37,780 nucleotides of DNA from an uncultured Oscillospiraceae bacterium (GTDB lineage: Bacteria > Bacillota > Clostridia > Oscillospirales > Oscillospiraceae): contig CAJUOT010000011.1 in assembly GCA_910588135.1 (NCBI GenBank), positions 25,319 to 63,098 on the forward strand. The letters run 5' to 3'. The notes under the pieces were generated by a model, which had not been told where the DNA came from, made no database searches, and worked only from the letters and a program-made list of their open reading frames with translations. Of this stretch, positions 14,504 to 21,636 are shown one piece after another. Position numbers and translations under genes: made by a program. The number at the start of each line of letters is the position of its first letter. The stretch's first letter is position 1.

Positions 14504-14547
14504 AAAATGCGATCATATGGCCGGAAGGCCGTATGATCGCATTTTTT
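14504..14547 (+). terminator. Intrinsic terminator after rloB
   Basis: AAAATGCGATCATA (14504-14517 region) pairs with TATGATCGCATTTT (from 14532), with inner GGCC/GGCC and loop GGAA; TTTTTT follows. The A-tract on the left would also let it act on minus-strand transcripts. Confidence 0.9.
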
Positions 14548-14564
14548 GTGAAGTAAAATTCCTC

Positions 14565-14614
14565 TTGACAAGATGGTCTACATAATGTAAACTAATGGTG
14601 TGCTACAAGCTGTA
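14565..14614 (+). promoter_or_regulatory. Promoter with two BlaI-type operators
   Basis: TTGACA at 14565-14570, 17 bases, TAAACT at 14588-14593. Two palindromes of the BlaI/MecI type lie here: TACATAATGTA (14579-14589), between -35 and -10, and TACAAGCTGTA (14604-14614), just after the start point, 25 bases centre to centre. Both have the form TACA-N3-TGTA. Self-repression of the blaI-blaR1 pair is expected and would be relieved by BlaI cleavage. Confidence 0.82.
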
Positions 14615-14645
14615 AACTGAATGCGAGACATAGGGAGGGACGCAT

Positions 14646-15005
14646 ATGATACAATACAAGCTGGGCGAGGTGGAGGCCGCCTTTGCCGCCTTGATCTGGG
14701 ACAACGAGCCGCTGAGCTCCAGCCGGTTGGTGGAGCTGTGCGCGGACAGGCTGGACTGGAAAAAATCCACCACCTATACGGTGCTGCGGCGGCTGTGCCA
14801 GAAGGGGATTTTTCAGAATGAGGGCGGGGTGGTGAGCTCCCTGGTGGGCCGGGAGGAGTTCGCCGCCCGCCAGAGCGAGGAGTTTGTGGACGAGGCGTTT
14901 GGCGGCTCCCTGCCCCAGTTCCTGGCGGCGTTCGCCCGCCGGAAAAAGCTGAGCGCCGAGGAGATTGATCAGCTCCAGAAGCTGATTGATGAGAACAGGG
15001 GGTGA
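14646..15005 (+). CDS. BlaI/MecI-family repressor (system 1)
   Basis: A 119-residue winged-helix repressor. The N-terminal DNA-binding domain (about 1-75) carries the family signature Trp-Lys-Lys-Ser-Thr-Thr-Tyr-Thr-Val-Leu in the recognition helix region and Lys-Gly-Ile-Phe in the wing. The C-terminal half is a helical dimerisation domain. A ribosome site AGGGAGGGA lies before ATG 14646. The gene is followed four bases later by a BlaR1-type sensor protease, so signal-induced proteolysis probably inactivates the repressor. Two TACA-N3-TGTA operators precede it. The controlled genes may be only this pair; no beta-lactamase is nearby. Confidence 0.92.
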   Translation: MIQYKLGEVEAAFAALIWDNEPLSSSRLVELCADRLDWKKSTTYTVLRRLCQKGIFQNEGGVVSSLVGREEFAARQSEEFVDEAFGGSLPQFLAAFARRKKLSAEEIDQLQKLIDENRG

Positions 15006-15009
15006 GGGA

Positions 15010-17442
15010 ATGGAAGCTCTGTTTCTGAAAATTCTCAACATGAGCCTGACGGGAGCAGTGGTCATCCTGGCGGTGCTGCTGGTGCGGCTGGCGCTGCGGA
15101 AAGCGCCCAAGGTGTTCTCCTACGCCCTGTGGGCGGTGGTGCTGTTCCGGCTGCTGTGCCCGTTTACCATTGAGAGCGCGTTCAGCCCGCTCCCCTCCGT
15201 CCAGACCCGATCCGATGAGAAAGGACAGACAGTATTGCAGGTCCACACCGGCATTTTGGCGCTGAACGGCCCGATCAACGACTATCTGGGGGATCACCCA
15301 TACCAGGGGGGCAAACTGGACGCGGCGCCGGAGCTGCCGGAGGCAGAACAATCCTCCGTAGCCGGCCGATCGGGGCGGGGCCTGGACTGGCGCGCTGCGC
15401 TTGCGGCAGTCTGGCTGGGCGGGTGCGCGCTGGTGCTGGGGTACGGCTTGATTTCCCTGCTGCGCCTGAGACGGAGGCTGGTGGGCGCGCTCCCCCTGCC
15501 GGGAGAGAAAAACGTCCGGCTGGCCGACCACATCCCATCTCCCTTTGTGCTGGGGCTGCTCCGGCCCAGGATTTACCTGCCCTCCGGTTTGCCCGAAGCC
15601 GAGCGGGACTACATCCTGCTCCACGAGCGCACCCACATCCGCCGGGGCGACCATGTTCTCCGGGCGCTGGCGTGGCTGGCGCTGGCCGTCCATTGGTTCA
15701 ACCCCCTGGTGTGGGCGGCCTTCCATCTGGCTGGGCAGGACATGGAAATGTCCTGCGACGAGGCGGTGCTGCGCCGGATGGGCCGGGATGTGCGGGCGGA
15801 TTACTCCGCCTCCCTGCTGCGGCTGTCCGCGGAGGAGCGCCTGCCGGTGGGGCCCCTGGCCTTTGGAGATGGGAGCCCCAAGAGCCGCATCCAAAACGTG
15901 CTGAACTGGAAAAAGCCCGCCCTGTGGGTGGTTGCGGCGGCGCTCATCGGGGTGGTGTGCGCTGGCGCGGCGCTGGCCACCAGCCGGGGTGGAGGTGATC
16001 CCCAGGCGGACGCTGGCTTGACCTTTCTGCTTGAAGAGACGGAAGAGGGCCAGCCTTACGTCCTCATCGGCGGGACTGCGCGAGGTTGTACTTTGGAGGA
16101 GGATACCATCTGGTGGCCGGGCGGCGGGGAGACCCTGTTTGAGAAAATCCCAGACAGGCATTTGATGATGCAGTACACATTTGAATGCGGCAGGGGCCGG
16201 GTCTGCGCATGGTGGGCGGACGAGGGCCGTACCCGCGTCACCGTGTCTACCCTGGCTTCCACCATAGCGATCAGCTCCATCGTGGACTGGTGGGAGTTCA
16301 CCGTAGATTTGTCCGGTGCGGGAACAGTTGCCTCTATGGAAGTGATGGGAAGAAATATAGAGCAGGGCCTCTCCAGGCGGGTAATGCCTGAGTCCATCAC
16401 CGATGAGGAAGCGGTGGCCCTGGCCCGCATCGCCGCTGAGCTGCTCACCGCGGCGGAGAATTGGTATCGCAGCCAGCCGGACGGGGCCAACGACCTCTCC
16501 GCCGAGCTGACCCTTTCCATGGACGGGGAAGGTATGGCCGTCCGCATGGATGGCGCCGTGGACGGGGTTGCCCAGAAACACGCCATGTGGTTTGCGCCCG
16601 CATGGTATGAGCAGTATGAAGAGGAATCCCTGACGTGCCCGCTGGGGAAATTGTGGTTTGAGGCGCCCCTGTGCGACGGGGAGGTCGTTTGTACGTTGGA
16701 CGCCTGCTGGACGGATGAGAGCCGATCCGCCGTCAAGGTGACCGCCACTCCAAGAGCGATGATCAGCAGTTACGCCCCGTCAGGGAACTTGATCTTTACC
16801 GCTGCCCTGGGGGAGGACGGCGGCACGCTGCAGGAGCTGGAGGGCTATGTCCCAAAGCTGGCACCCGGCCCGGAGCTTGTCCCAACGGAGGCGGAGGCCG
16901 TCACCGCCGCCCGCATTGCCGCCAAGCTGCTCACCGCGGCGGAGGACTACTACAACAACGCGCTGAGCAATCCCAGCCCCGCGCCGAAAACCTCCCCGCC
17001 GGAGCGGGTGTGGGCCTGGGGCGGCGGGGACGCACAGGATGACTTGGAGGAGTGGGCGCGGGACAACGGCATCAGCTACCGGTTCTCTCAGCAGGACATC
17101 GACGATGCCATCGCGGCGATTCGAGCCACATTGGAAGAGGAGTGGGCCAAGGAGGAGTGGGTGATCTCCTTTGAGGTCACCAACGTGTATGAGGCCCGTC
17201 GGGAGACGCTGAATCAGTGGCGTATGTACTTTTGCCGCACGTCCGAGCTCTTTGCGGACTGGACGCAGGAGGACATGGAGACCCGGTACATTGTGATCGG
17301 CGCGGACTTCACCTGCGAGTACGACCATACGCTTACATTTATGAATGATGGCCGGCAGCGGGCGGCCATGGCCCTGACCCGCGCCCCGGGTGGCGAATGG
17401 AGCGTGCTTCCCGGCGCCACCAGCTTAAAGCCGGCCGGCTGA
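15010..17442 (+). CDS. BlaR1-family M56 metalloprotease sensor (system 1)
   Basis: An 810-residue membrane sensor protease. ATG 15010 has AGGGGGTGAGG before it and lies four bases after the blaI stop. Membrane helices lie near 12-30 and 34-52, near 130-150, near 218-235 and near 300-320. The zinc protease motif His-Glu-Arg-Thr-His is at residues 205-209, followed by His-Trp-Phe-Asn-Pro-Leu-Val-Trp and Cys-Asp-Glu-Ala-Val, the third ligand region of M56. Where BlaR1 has a penicillin-binding domain, this protein has an unrelated exterior of about 480 residues without Ser-x-x-Lys. It contains two similar helices (Ala-Arg-Ile-Ala-Ala-Glu/Lys-Leu-Leu-Thr-Ala-Ala-Glu) near 470 and 633, so the exterior is probably a duplicated domain. 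The ligand is unknown and may not be a beta-lactam. Confidence 0.88.
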   Translation: MEALFLKILNMSLTGAVVILAVLLVRLALRKAPKVFSYALWAVVLFRLLCPFTIESAFSPLPSVQTRSDEKGQTVLQVHTGILALNGPINDYLGDHPYQGGKLDAAPELPEAEQSSVAGRSGRGLDWRAALAAVWLGGCALVLGYGLISLLRLRRRLVGALPLPGEKNVRLADHIPSPFVLGLLRPRIYLPSGLPEAERDYILLHERTHIRRGDHVLRALAWLALAVHWFNPLVWAAFHLAGQDMEMSCDEAVLRRMGRDVRADYSASLLRLSAEERLPVGPLAFGDGSPKSRIQNVLNWKKPALWVVAAALIGVVCAGAALATSRGGGDPQADAGLTFLLEETEEGQPYVLIGGTARGCTLEEDTIWWPGGGETLFEKIPDRHLMMQYTFECGRGRVCAWWADEGRTRVTVSTLASTIAISSIVDWWEFTVDLSGAGTVASMEVMGRNIEQGLSRRVMPESITDEEAVALARIAAELLTAAENWYRSQPDGANDLSAELTLSMDGEGMAVRMDGAVDGVAQKHAMWFAPAWYEQYEEESLTCPLGKLWFEAPLCDGEVVCTLDACWTDESRSAVKVTATPRAMISSYAPSGNLIFTAALGEDGGTLQELEGYVPKLAPGPELVPTEAEAVTAARIAAKLLTAAEDYYNNALSNPSPAPKTSPPERVWAWGGGDAQDDLEEWARDNGISYRFSQQDIDDAIAAIRATLEEEWAKEEWVISFEVTNVYEARRETLNQWRMYFCRTSELFADWTQEDMETRYIVIGADFTCEYDHTLTFMNDGRQRAAMALTRAPGGEWSVLPGATSLKPAG

Positions 17443-17466
17443 TAAATTCTAATCAGGACAGGAGCA

Positions 17467-17502
17467 GGGCCCGCCTTGGTGTTTCAAAGGCGGGCCCTTG
17501 CT
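17467..17502. terminator. Hairpin between convergent blaR1 genes
   Basis: GGGCCCGCCTT (17467-17477) pairs perfectly with AAGGCGGGCCC (17487-17497), loop of nine. It sits in the 70-base gap between two convergent genes and may stop both; the T-rich tail is weak (TTGCTGTGTTG). Confidence 0.7.
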
Positions 17503-17512
17503 GTGTTGTCTT

Positions 17513-20500
17513 TCAGGACAGGGTAAAGCTGCCGGGGACGGTGTCGAACCCGCCGCCGTTGAAGCGGATCGTCCAGGACGCACTGACAGGGAAGAGATTG
17601 GTTACATTGCCGTCCACAAAGACCTGGATGCCCAGCCTGAGCCGGAAACAGTCATCCTCCGTCTCGTCAAAGGAATAGTGCACCTGGTCGCCGGTGATGG
17701 AGAGGGCGGTAACCTCGTCGCCGATCCTCAGATCCTCCGTGAGCGCCTTGGTGACGGTCTGCCCCTGGCAGGAGAGGGTCAGCGTCCGGGTTCCGCTGTC
17801 GTACTGGTAGGAAAAGGCGCTGTTGAACTCCTCCGCCAGCGGCGTCCAGTCGTGGGCGTAGTCCATCGGGTCGGAGCTGTCCAGGTCGTACACCACCAGC
17901 CCCTGCCCGAAGACGGCGGAGCCGCTGTTCACCTCGCTGATGACCGCCAGGGGGCCGTAAGCATCCCCGCCGCCCAGCTTTTTCAGCTGGGGCGTCACCA
18001 GGTGGGTCGGCGTGTGGGCCACGTGGTCAAACGCCTTGTAAAAGTTCCCGTCCCAGCGGATGAGCGTCTCCGCGCCCCAGTTCCGGGAATAGACCCAAAT
18101 CATGTCGTCGGGCAGCTCGGCCACCTTGTACCACTCCTGGGGATTCTCGGGGAGGGTGTCGCCCGGGTCAAGGACGGGGGCATTCAGCGGGGCGGCGGTG
18201 GTGATGTCCATGGGGCGGTCGGGGTTGGGGATGCGCGGGAGGCCGGGGGTGTTGAGGTCGCCTGTCACGGCGAGGTAGAACCGGTCGAACCGCCAGCCGT
18301 CCTCCGTCTTTACCATCCGCATGGGGAAGTCGATGGCGTACTCCCACTCCTCCTGCCGGGCCTGCCACTCCTCCCAGGTCTCCCCCGGCAGCTCTCCCCA
18401 GTTGGTGTAGTAGCCGGTCATGACGAACTCGATGGCGTCGTCCGTCCGGGACACCAGCCGGAAGGTCTCGGGAAAGTAGCCGTTGTAGTCCCCGCCGCTG
18501 CGGCCATAGGGGATATAGTAGGTCCGGCCGTCCACGCCGATGTAGACGGGGGCGCCGCCGGTGGCGTGGGGGCCGTTTTTGGCGTCCCAGGCGTCCTGGG
18601 TGAACACGGACAGCACCGCCCGCTCAAAGTCGTCCCACCGGGCGAAGCGCCCGTACTCAGGGACGTAGAAGGTGCCGTTGCGCTCCACGTCTTCGGCGGG
18701 TTCCGGGATGCCCTGGGCGGGCAGGAAGTGCTGGAATTCGTTGGAGGCGGGGAACAGGCTGTAGTACAGCGCGTAGGCCTGCCGGTAGAGGAGCTGCTGC
18801 TCCTCGTCCAGGAAGTCGGGGACGGGGGCGGCTTGGGCGGCCTCCTCCAGGGGGATGGTGGGGAGGATGCGGGCCAGCGCGCCGTTCTCGTAGACGTACC
18901 ACACCGGCTCATCTTTCTGGCGCTGGGCGGCTATGGCGCTCTCGAAGTCCCACTTCGTGGCCTCCTGGCCGTCCACGAAATAGCGTTCGTCGGTTTCGCT
19001 GTGGATCTCGCACCAGGTAATATCCTTGACCTCAAAACCGTTTTCGGTAAACAGGGCGGAGCCGGTGCCGGAGTTGAACGCGCTGCTGCTCCAGTTAAAG
19101 GTGCCGTCCGCTTTCAGCAGACCGAAGGCACGGTAGACGGGGTTATAGGCGTACACGGTATCCCCCTGGCGGCGGAGGATCAGATAGCCCACAACGCTGT
19201 ACAAATACTCATCGTCGCCCTCGGGCCAGACCACCAGCTCGTTCAAACCGTCCTTGTCCAGGTCGATGATCGCCAGTTCGCCCAGTTCCACCCTCGCATC
19301 AGGGAACTGGTCGTCCCCGTAGTAGAAGGTTCTCAGGTCGTGGATGGTATACGTCCGGCTGTTGTCGCCGTAATCTCGGACGGGGGTGAAGCTCCGCTCC
19401 CCGTCCAGCACCTCCTTCATCCAGGGGTCCAGCAGGGCGTTCAGGCTGGTGTCCGGTGCGGGGGAGGGGGTGGGGAACGGGCCGCCGCTCTGAGCGGGGA
19501 GCGGTTCGGAGGGGGTAGGTTCCCTGTCGGACATGGGGTCGGTGAGCAGGCACACCGCCGCCAGCGCGGCGGCGATGACGCTCACCACGATGATCCACAG
19601 GGCGGGGCGGCGGTAGTTGAGCACGTTTTTGATGCGGCCCCTGGCGTTTCCTTCGTCAAAGGCCAGAGGGCAGGGGGCGGGCACCCGCCCGCGGGTGGCC
19701 AGGGAGAGCAGAGCGGCGGAGTAGTCGGCCTTGACCTGGGGGCCAAGCTGGCGGATGACAGCCTCGTCGCAGGCGGCCTCGATGTCCCGGCTCATGAGGA
19801 GGTAGGCGGCCCACACCAGGGGATTGAACCAGTGCAGGGCCAGGGCGGCCCAGCAGACGGGCTTGACGATGTGGTCAAGGCGGCGCAGGTGGGCCCGCTC
19901 ATGGCAGAGGATAAACTGACGGGGCTGGCCGTTCAGCCCGGTGGGCAGGAAGATTTTGGGCCGGAACAGCCCCAGGATGAAGGGGGAGGCCGCCGATGGG
20001 TGCTCCCAGGCGCCGTCCGGGGCGCGGATGGCGTCGTACAGGCGGCGGCGCAGCCGGAGGTAAGAGGCCAGCCCCCAGCCGCCCATGGCCAGCGCGCCTG
20101 TCAGCCATATCCCAGCCAGGACGGCCCGCCAGGAGAGGCCGCCATCCAATGCCTGCGGGGGAGCGGCGGGGGCGGTGCTGTCCGGAAGGGCGGGGGCTGG
20201 GGCGTTGGCGCCGGGAACCGATAGGGCGGGGATGCCGCCGGCGGTCTGAGCCGGGAGCTGGGTTTGCCCGGAGGCGGGCTGCCCCGCGCTGTCCGGCAGC
20301 TGGGCCTGAGTCTGGCCGGGGAAAGCGTCCGGAACAATGGAGATGGGGCTTTCCAGCGACACGGGGATCAGCAGGCGTGTGAACACCACCAGCCACAGCA
20401 GGCAGATTACCTGACGGGGGGCCCGCTTTTTCAGCAGCAGCCGCAGCACGATGACCACGACGGCGGCATAGGCGGCGGTGACGCTCATCTCCCACAGGGA

Positions 20501-20539
20501 GGACAGGGGCTGGGACAGGGCGCTCAAAAAATCAAGCAT
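17513..20539 (-). CDS. BlaR1-family M56 metalloprotease sensor (system 2)
   Basis: A 1008-residue sensor protease, start ATG 20539, overlapping its blaI by eight bases. Membrane helices lie near 15-35, 40-58, 130-150 and 295-318. The zinc motif is His-Glu-Arg-Ala-His at 213-217, followed by His-Trp-Phe-Asn-Pro-Leu-Val-Trp and Cys-Asp-Glu-Ala-Val. The exterior of about 680 residues replaces the penicillin-binding domain. It includes a segment Asp-Leu-Asp-Lys-Asp-Gly-Leu-Asn-Glu-Leu-Val-Val, resembling calcium-binding VCBS/FG-GAP repeats, and several Trp/Tyr-rich strand regions. Compared with system 1 the membrane-protease half is similar, but the exterior is longer and unlike it. The ligand is unknown. 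It converges on system 1 with a shared hairpin between. Confidence 0.88.
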   Translation of the reverse strand: MLDFLSALSQPLSSLWEMSVTAAYAAVVVIVLRLLLKKRAPRQVICLLWLVVFTRLLIPVSLESPISIVPDAFPGQTQAQLPDSAGQPASGQTQLPAQTAGGIPALSVPGANAPAPALPDSTAPAAPPQALDGGLSWRAVLAGIWLTGALAMGGWGLASYLRLRRRLYDAIRAPDGAWEHPSAASPFILGLFRPKIFLPTGLNGQPRQFILCHERAHLRRLDHIVKPVCWAALALHWFNPLVWAAYLLMSRDIEAACDEAVIRQLGPQVKADYSAALLSLATRGRVPAPCPLAFDEGNARGRIKNVLNYRRPALWIIVVSVIAAALAAVCLLTDPMSDREPTPSEPLPAQSGGPFPTPSPAPDTSLNALLDPWMKEVLDGERSFTPVRDYGDNSRTYTIHDLRTFYYGDDQFPDARVELGELAIIDLDKDGLNELVVWPEGDDEYLYSVVGYLILRRQGDTVYAYNPVYRAFGLLKADGTFNWSSSAFNSGTGSALFTENGFEVKDITWCEIHSETDERYFVDGQEATKWDFESAIAAQRQKDEPVWYVYENGALARILPTIPLEEAAQAAPVPDFLDEEQQLLYRQAYALYYSLFPASNEFQHFLPAQGIPEPAEDVERNGTFYVPEYGRFARWDDFERAVLSVFTQDAWDAKNGPHATGGAPVYIGVDGRTYYIPYGRSGGDYNGYFPETFRLVSRTDDAIEFVMTGYYTNWGELPGETWEEWQARQEEWEYAIDFPMRMVKTEDGWRFDRFYLAVTGDLNTPGLPRIPNPDRPMDITTAAPLNAPVLDPGDTLPENPQEWYKVAELPDDMIWVYSRNWGAETLIRWDGNFYKAFDHVAHTPTHLVTPQLKKLGGGDAYGPLAVISEVNSGSAVFGQGLVVYDLDSSDPMDYAHDWTPLAEEFNSAFSYQYDSGTRTLTLSCQGQTVTKALTEDLRIGDEVTALSITGDQVHYSFDETEDDCFRLRLGIQVFVDGNVTNLFPVSASWTIRFNGGGFDTVPGSFTLS

Positions 20540-20906
20540 GGTGATCCCCCTTCCGGTAGCGGTCAATAATGGCTTTCAGTTCGTCGGCTTCCTCATCGGA
20601 GATGGGGTGCCCGCCCATAAAGTGGGCCAGAAAGGAGGGCAGCGAACCATCAAAGGCGCGGTCCACCACCGCGCGGCTCTCCTCCCGGAGAATCTGCTCC
20701 TGAGGGATGACAGCGGATACTACGGCGTTTTCGTTGCGCAGCACCCCCCGGTCCACCAGCTTTTTCAGAACGGTGTAGGTGGTGGATTTCTTCCAGCCCA
20801 GCTCTTGCCGGGACAGCTCCACCAGTTTTCCGGAGGGCAGGGGCTCGTTTTCCCAGACAATGCGGGCGAAGCGGTACTCGCCTTCGGCCAAGCGTAAATG
20901 TTCCAT
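20532..20906 (-). CDS. BlaI/MecI-family repressor (system 2)
   Basis: A 124-residue winged-helix repressor, ATG 20906 chosen because AGGAGG lies eight bases upstream; in-frame codons further up fall within the operator-promoter region. It shares Trp-Lys-Lys-Ser-Thr-Thr-Tyr-Thr-Val-Leu-Lys-Lys-Leu with system 1 but differs elsewhere (Val-Asp-Arg-Gly-Val-Leu instead of Cys-Gln-Lys-Gly-Ile-Phe). The last codons overlap the blaR1 start by eight bases. Its putative operators (GTCTAT-N4-ATAGAC) differ from those of system 1, so the two repressors probably do not cross-regulate. Confidence 0.92.
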   Translation of the reverse strand: MEHLRLAEGEYRFARIVWENEPLPSGKLVELSRQELGWKKSTTYTVLKKLVDRGVLRNENAVVSAVIPQEQILREESRAVVDRAFDGSLPSFLAHFMGGHPISDEEADELKAIIDRYRKGDHHA

Positions 20907-20921
20907 AGAGGCATCCTCCTG

Positions 20922-20973
20922 GTCTATTGTTATCGACCATTTGAAGTCTATCACAATAGACCACACGTGTCAA
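20922..20973 (-). promoter_or_regulatory. Promoter with two GTCTAT-N4-ATAGAC operators
   Basis: On the minus strand TTGACA (20973-20968), 17 bases, TAGACT (20950-20945). A perfect palindrome GTCTAT-CACA-ATAGAC lies at 20946-20961 between the promoter elements. A second, one base from perfect (GTCTAT-TGTT-ATCGAC), lies at 20922-20937, 24 bases away, over the early transcript. This double-operator arrangement mirrors system 1 but with a different half-site. Confidence 0.82.
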
Positions 20974-21105
20974 CAGAATTTGCCAAAAATTTTTTAAGGG
21001 ACGGGGAAGCGGGAAGCCTTTGAAGTGCAGGCCGATGGGGCCGTGCAGACGCTGTTTTTGCAGCGCGGGCGGGAAAACAGACCGGGAGGCGTGGGGTTGA
21101 GCGGA

Positions 21106-21152
21106 GCTGAGGAAGGCCCTGGGCGCTGCCCAGGGCCTTCCTCAGCTTTTTT
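21106..21152. terminator. Long hairpin at the end of sigK
   Basis: GCTGAGGAAGGCCCTGGGC (21106-21124) pairs perfectly over 19 bp with 21128-21146, loop GCT. It begins inside the last sigK codons. The T-tract (21147-21152) lies on the plus-strand side, so as an intrinsic terminator it reads best for plus-strand transcripts, whereas sigK runs on the minus strand. It may still end sigK by its stem alone, or stop readthrough into sigK. Confidence 0.6.
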
Positions 21153-21636
21153 CGTACTCGGCCCTCAGTTTTTCAAGGGCTTTTTTCTCAATGCGGGACA
21201 CATAGGAGCGGGAAATACCGCACAACGACGCGATTTCGCGCTGGGTAAGGGGAGCGCGGTCATCCAGCCCATAGCGCAGGCGGATGATATGAGCCTCCCG
21301 CCCGGAGAGGCAGGCATTGACGCACCGGCGCACTTTGGCGCAGGCGTCCCGCAAGTCTAGCTCCTCCAGCATATTGTCGTCTACCCGAACCACGTCAATG
21401 AGGGAGAGAGAACCATTTTCGCCGTCACTGTCCAGCGAGTCGGAGAGGGACAGCTCTCCCTGGAGCTTGCGCTGAGCCCGGAAATACATCAGAATTTCAT
21501 TTTCAATGCACCGGCTGGCATAGGTTGCAAGCCGTACATTCTTGTCCGGCTTGAATGTGGACACCCCCTTGATGAGCCCAATGGTGCCAATGGAAATCAG
21601 ATCATCCTGGTCGCCGTTGGGGGTGTAGTACTTTTT
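21142..21636 (-). CDS. sigK: sigK 3' part (SpoIIIC-like), regions 2.3 to 4 of sigma-K
   Basis: This encodes the last 164 residues of the mother-cell sigma factor sigma-K. From the skin junction it reads Lys-Lys-Tyr-Tyr-Thr-Pro-Asn-Gly, then Asp-Asp-Leu-Ile-Ser-Ile-Gly-Thr-Ile-Gly-Leu-Ile-Lys-Gly, Ala-Thr-Tyr-Ala-Ser-Arg-Cys-Ile-Glu-Asn-Glu-Ile-Leu-Met, and a region 4 helix-turn-helix ending Ile-Ser-Arg-Ser-Tyr-Val-Ser-Arg-Ile-Glu-Lys-Lys-Ala. All are sigma-K hallmarks. It has no start of its own: the in-frame ATG upstream of the junction lies in element DNA and has no ribosome site. The missing N-terminal part is at 28881-29087. Excision of the element joins both in frame. In B. subtilis the same split creates spoIVCB and spoIIIC. 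Confidence 0.95.
   Translation of the reverse strand, partial: KKYYTPNGDQDDLISIGTIGLIKGVSTFKPDKNVRLATYASRCIENEILMYFRAQRKLQGELSLSDSLDSDGENGSLSLIDVVRVDDNMLEELDLRDACAKVRRCVNACLSGREAHIIRLRYGLDDRAPLTQREIASLCGISRSYVSRIEKKALEKLRAEYEKS

Noticed and set aside
17498..20224. A 908-codon open frame antisense to the second blaR1 gene
   Set aside because: It lies entirely opposite a clear M56 protease gene. Long antisense frames are common in GC-rich DNA, and its product is low-complexity Val/Gly/Arg-rich with no motif.
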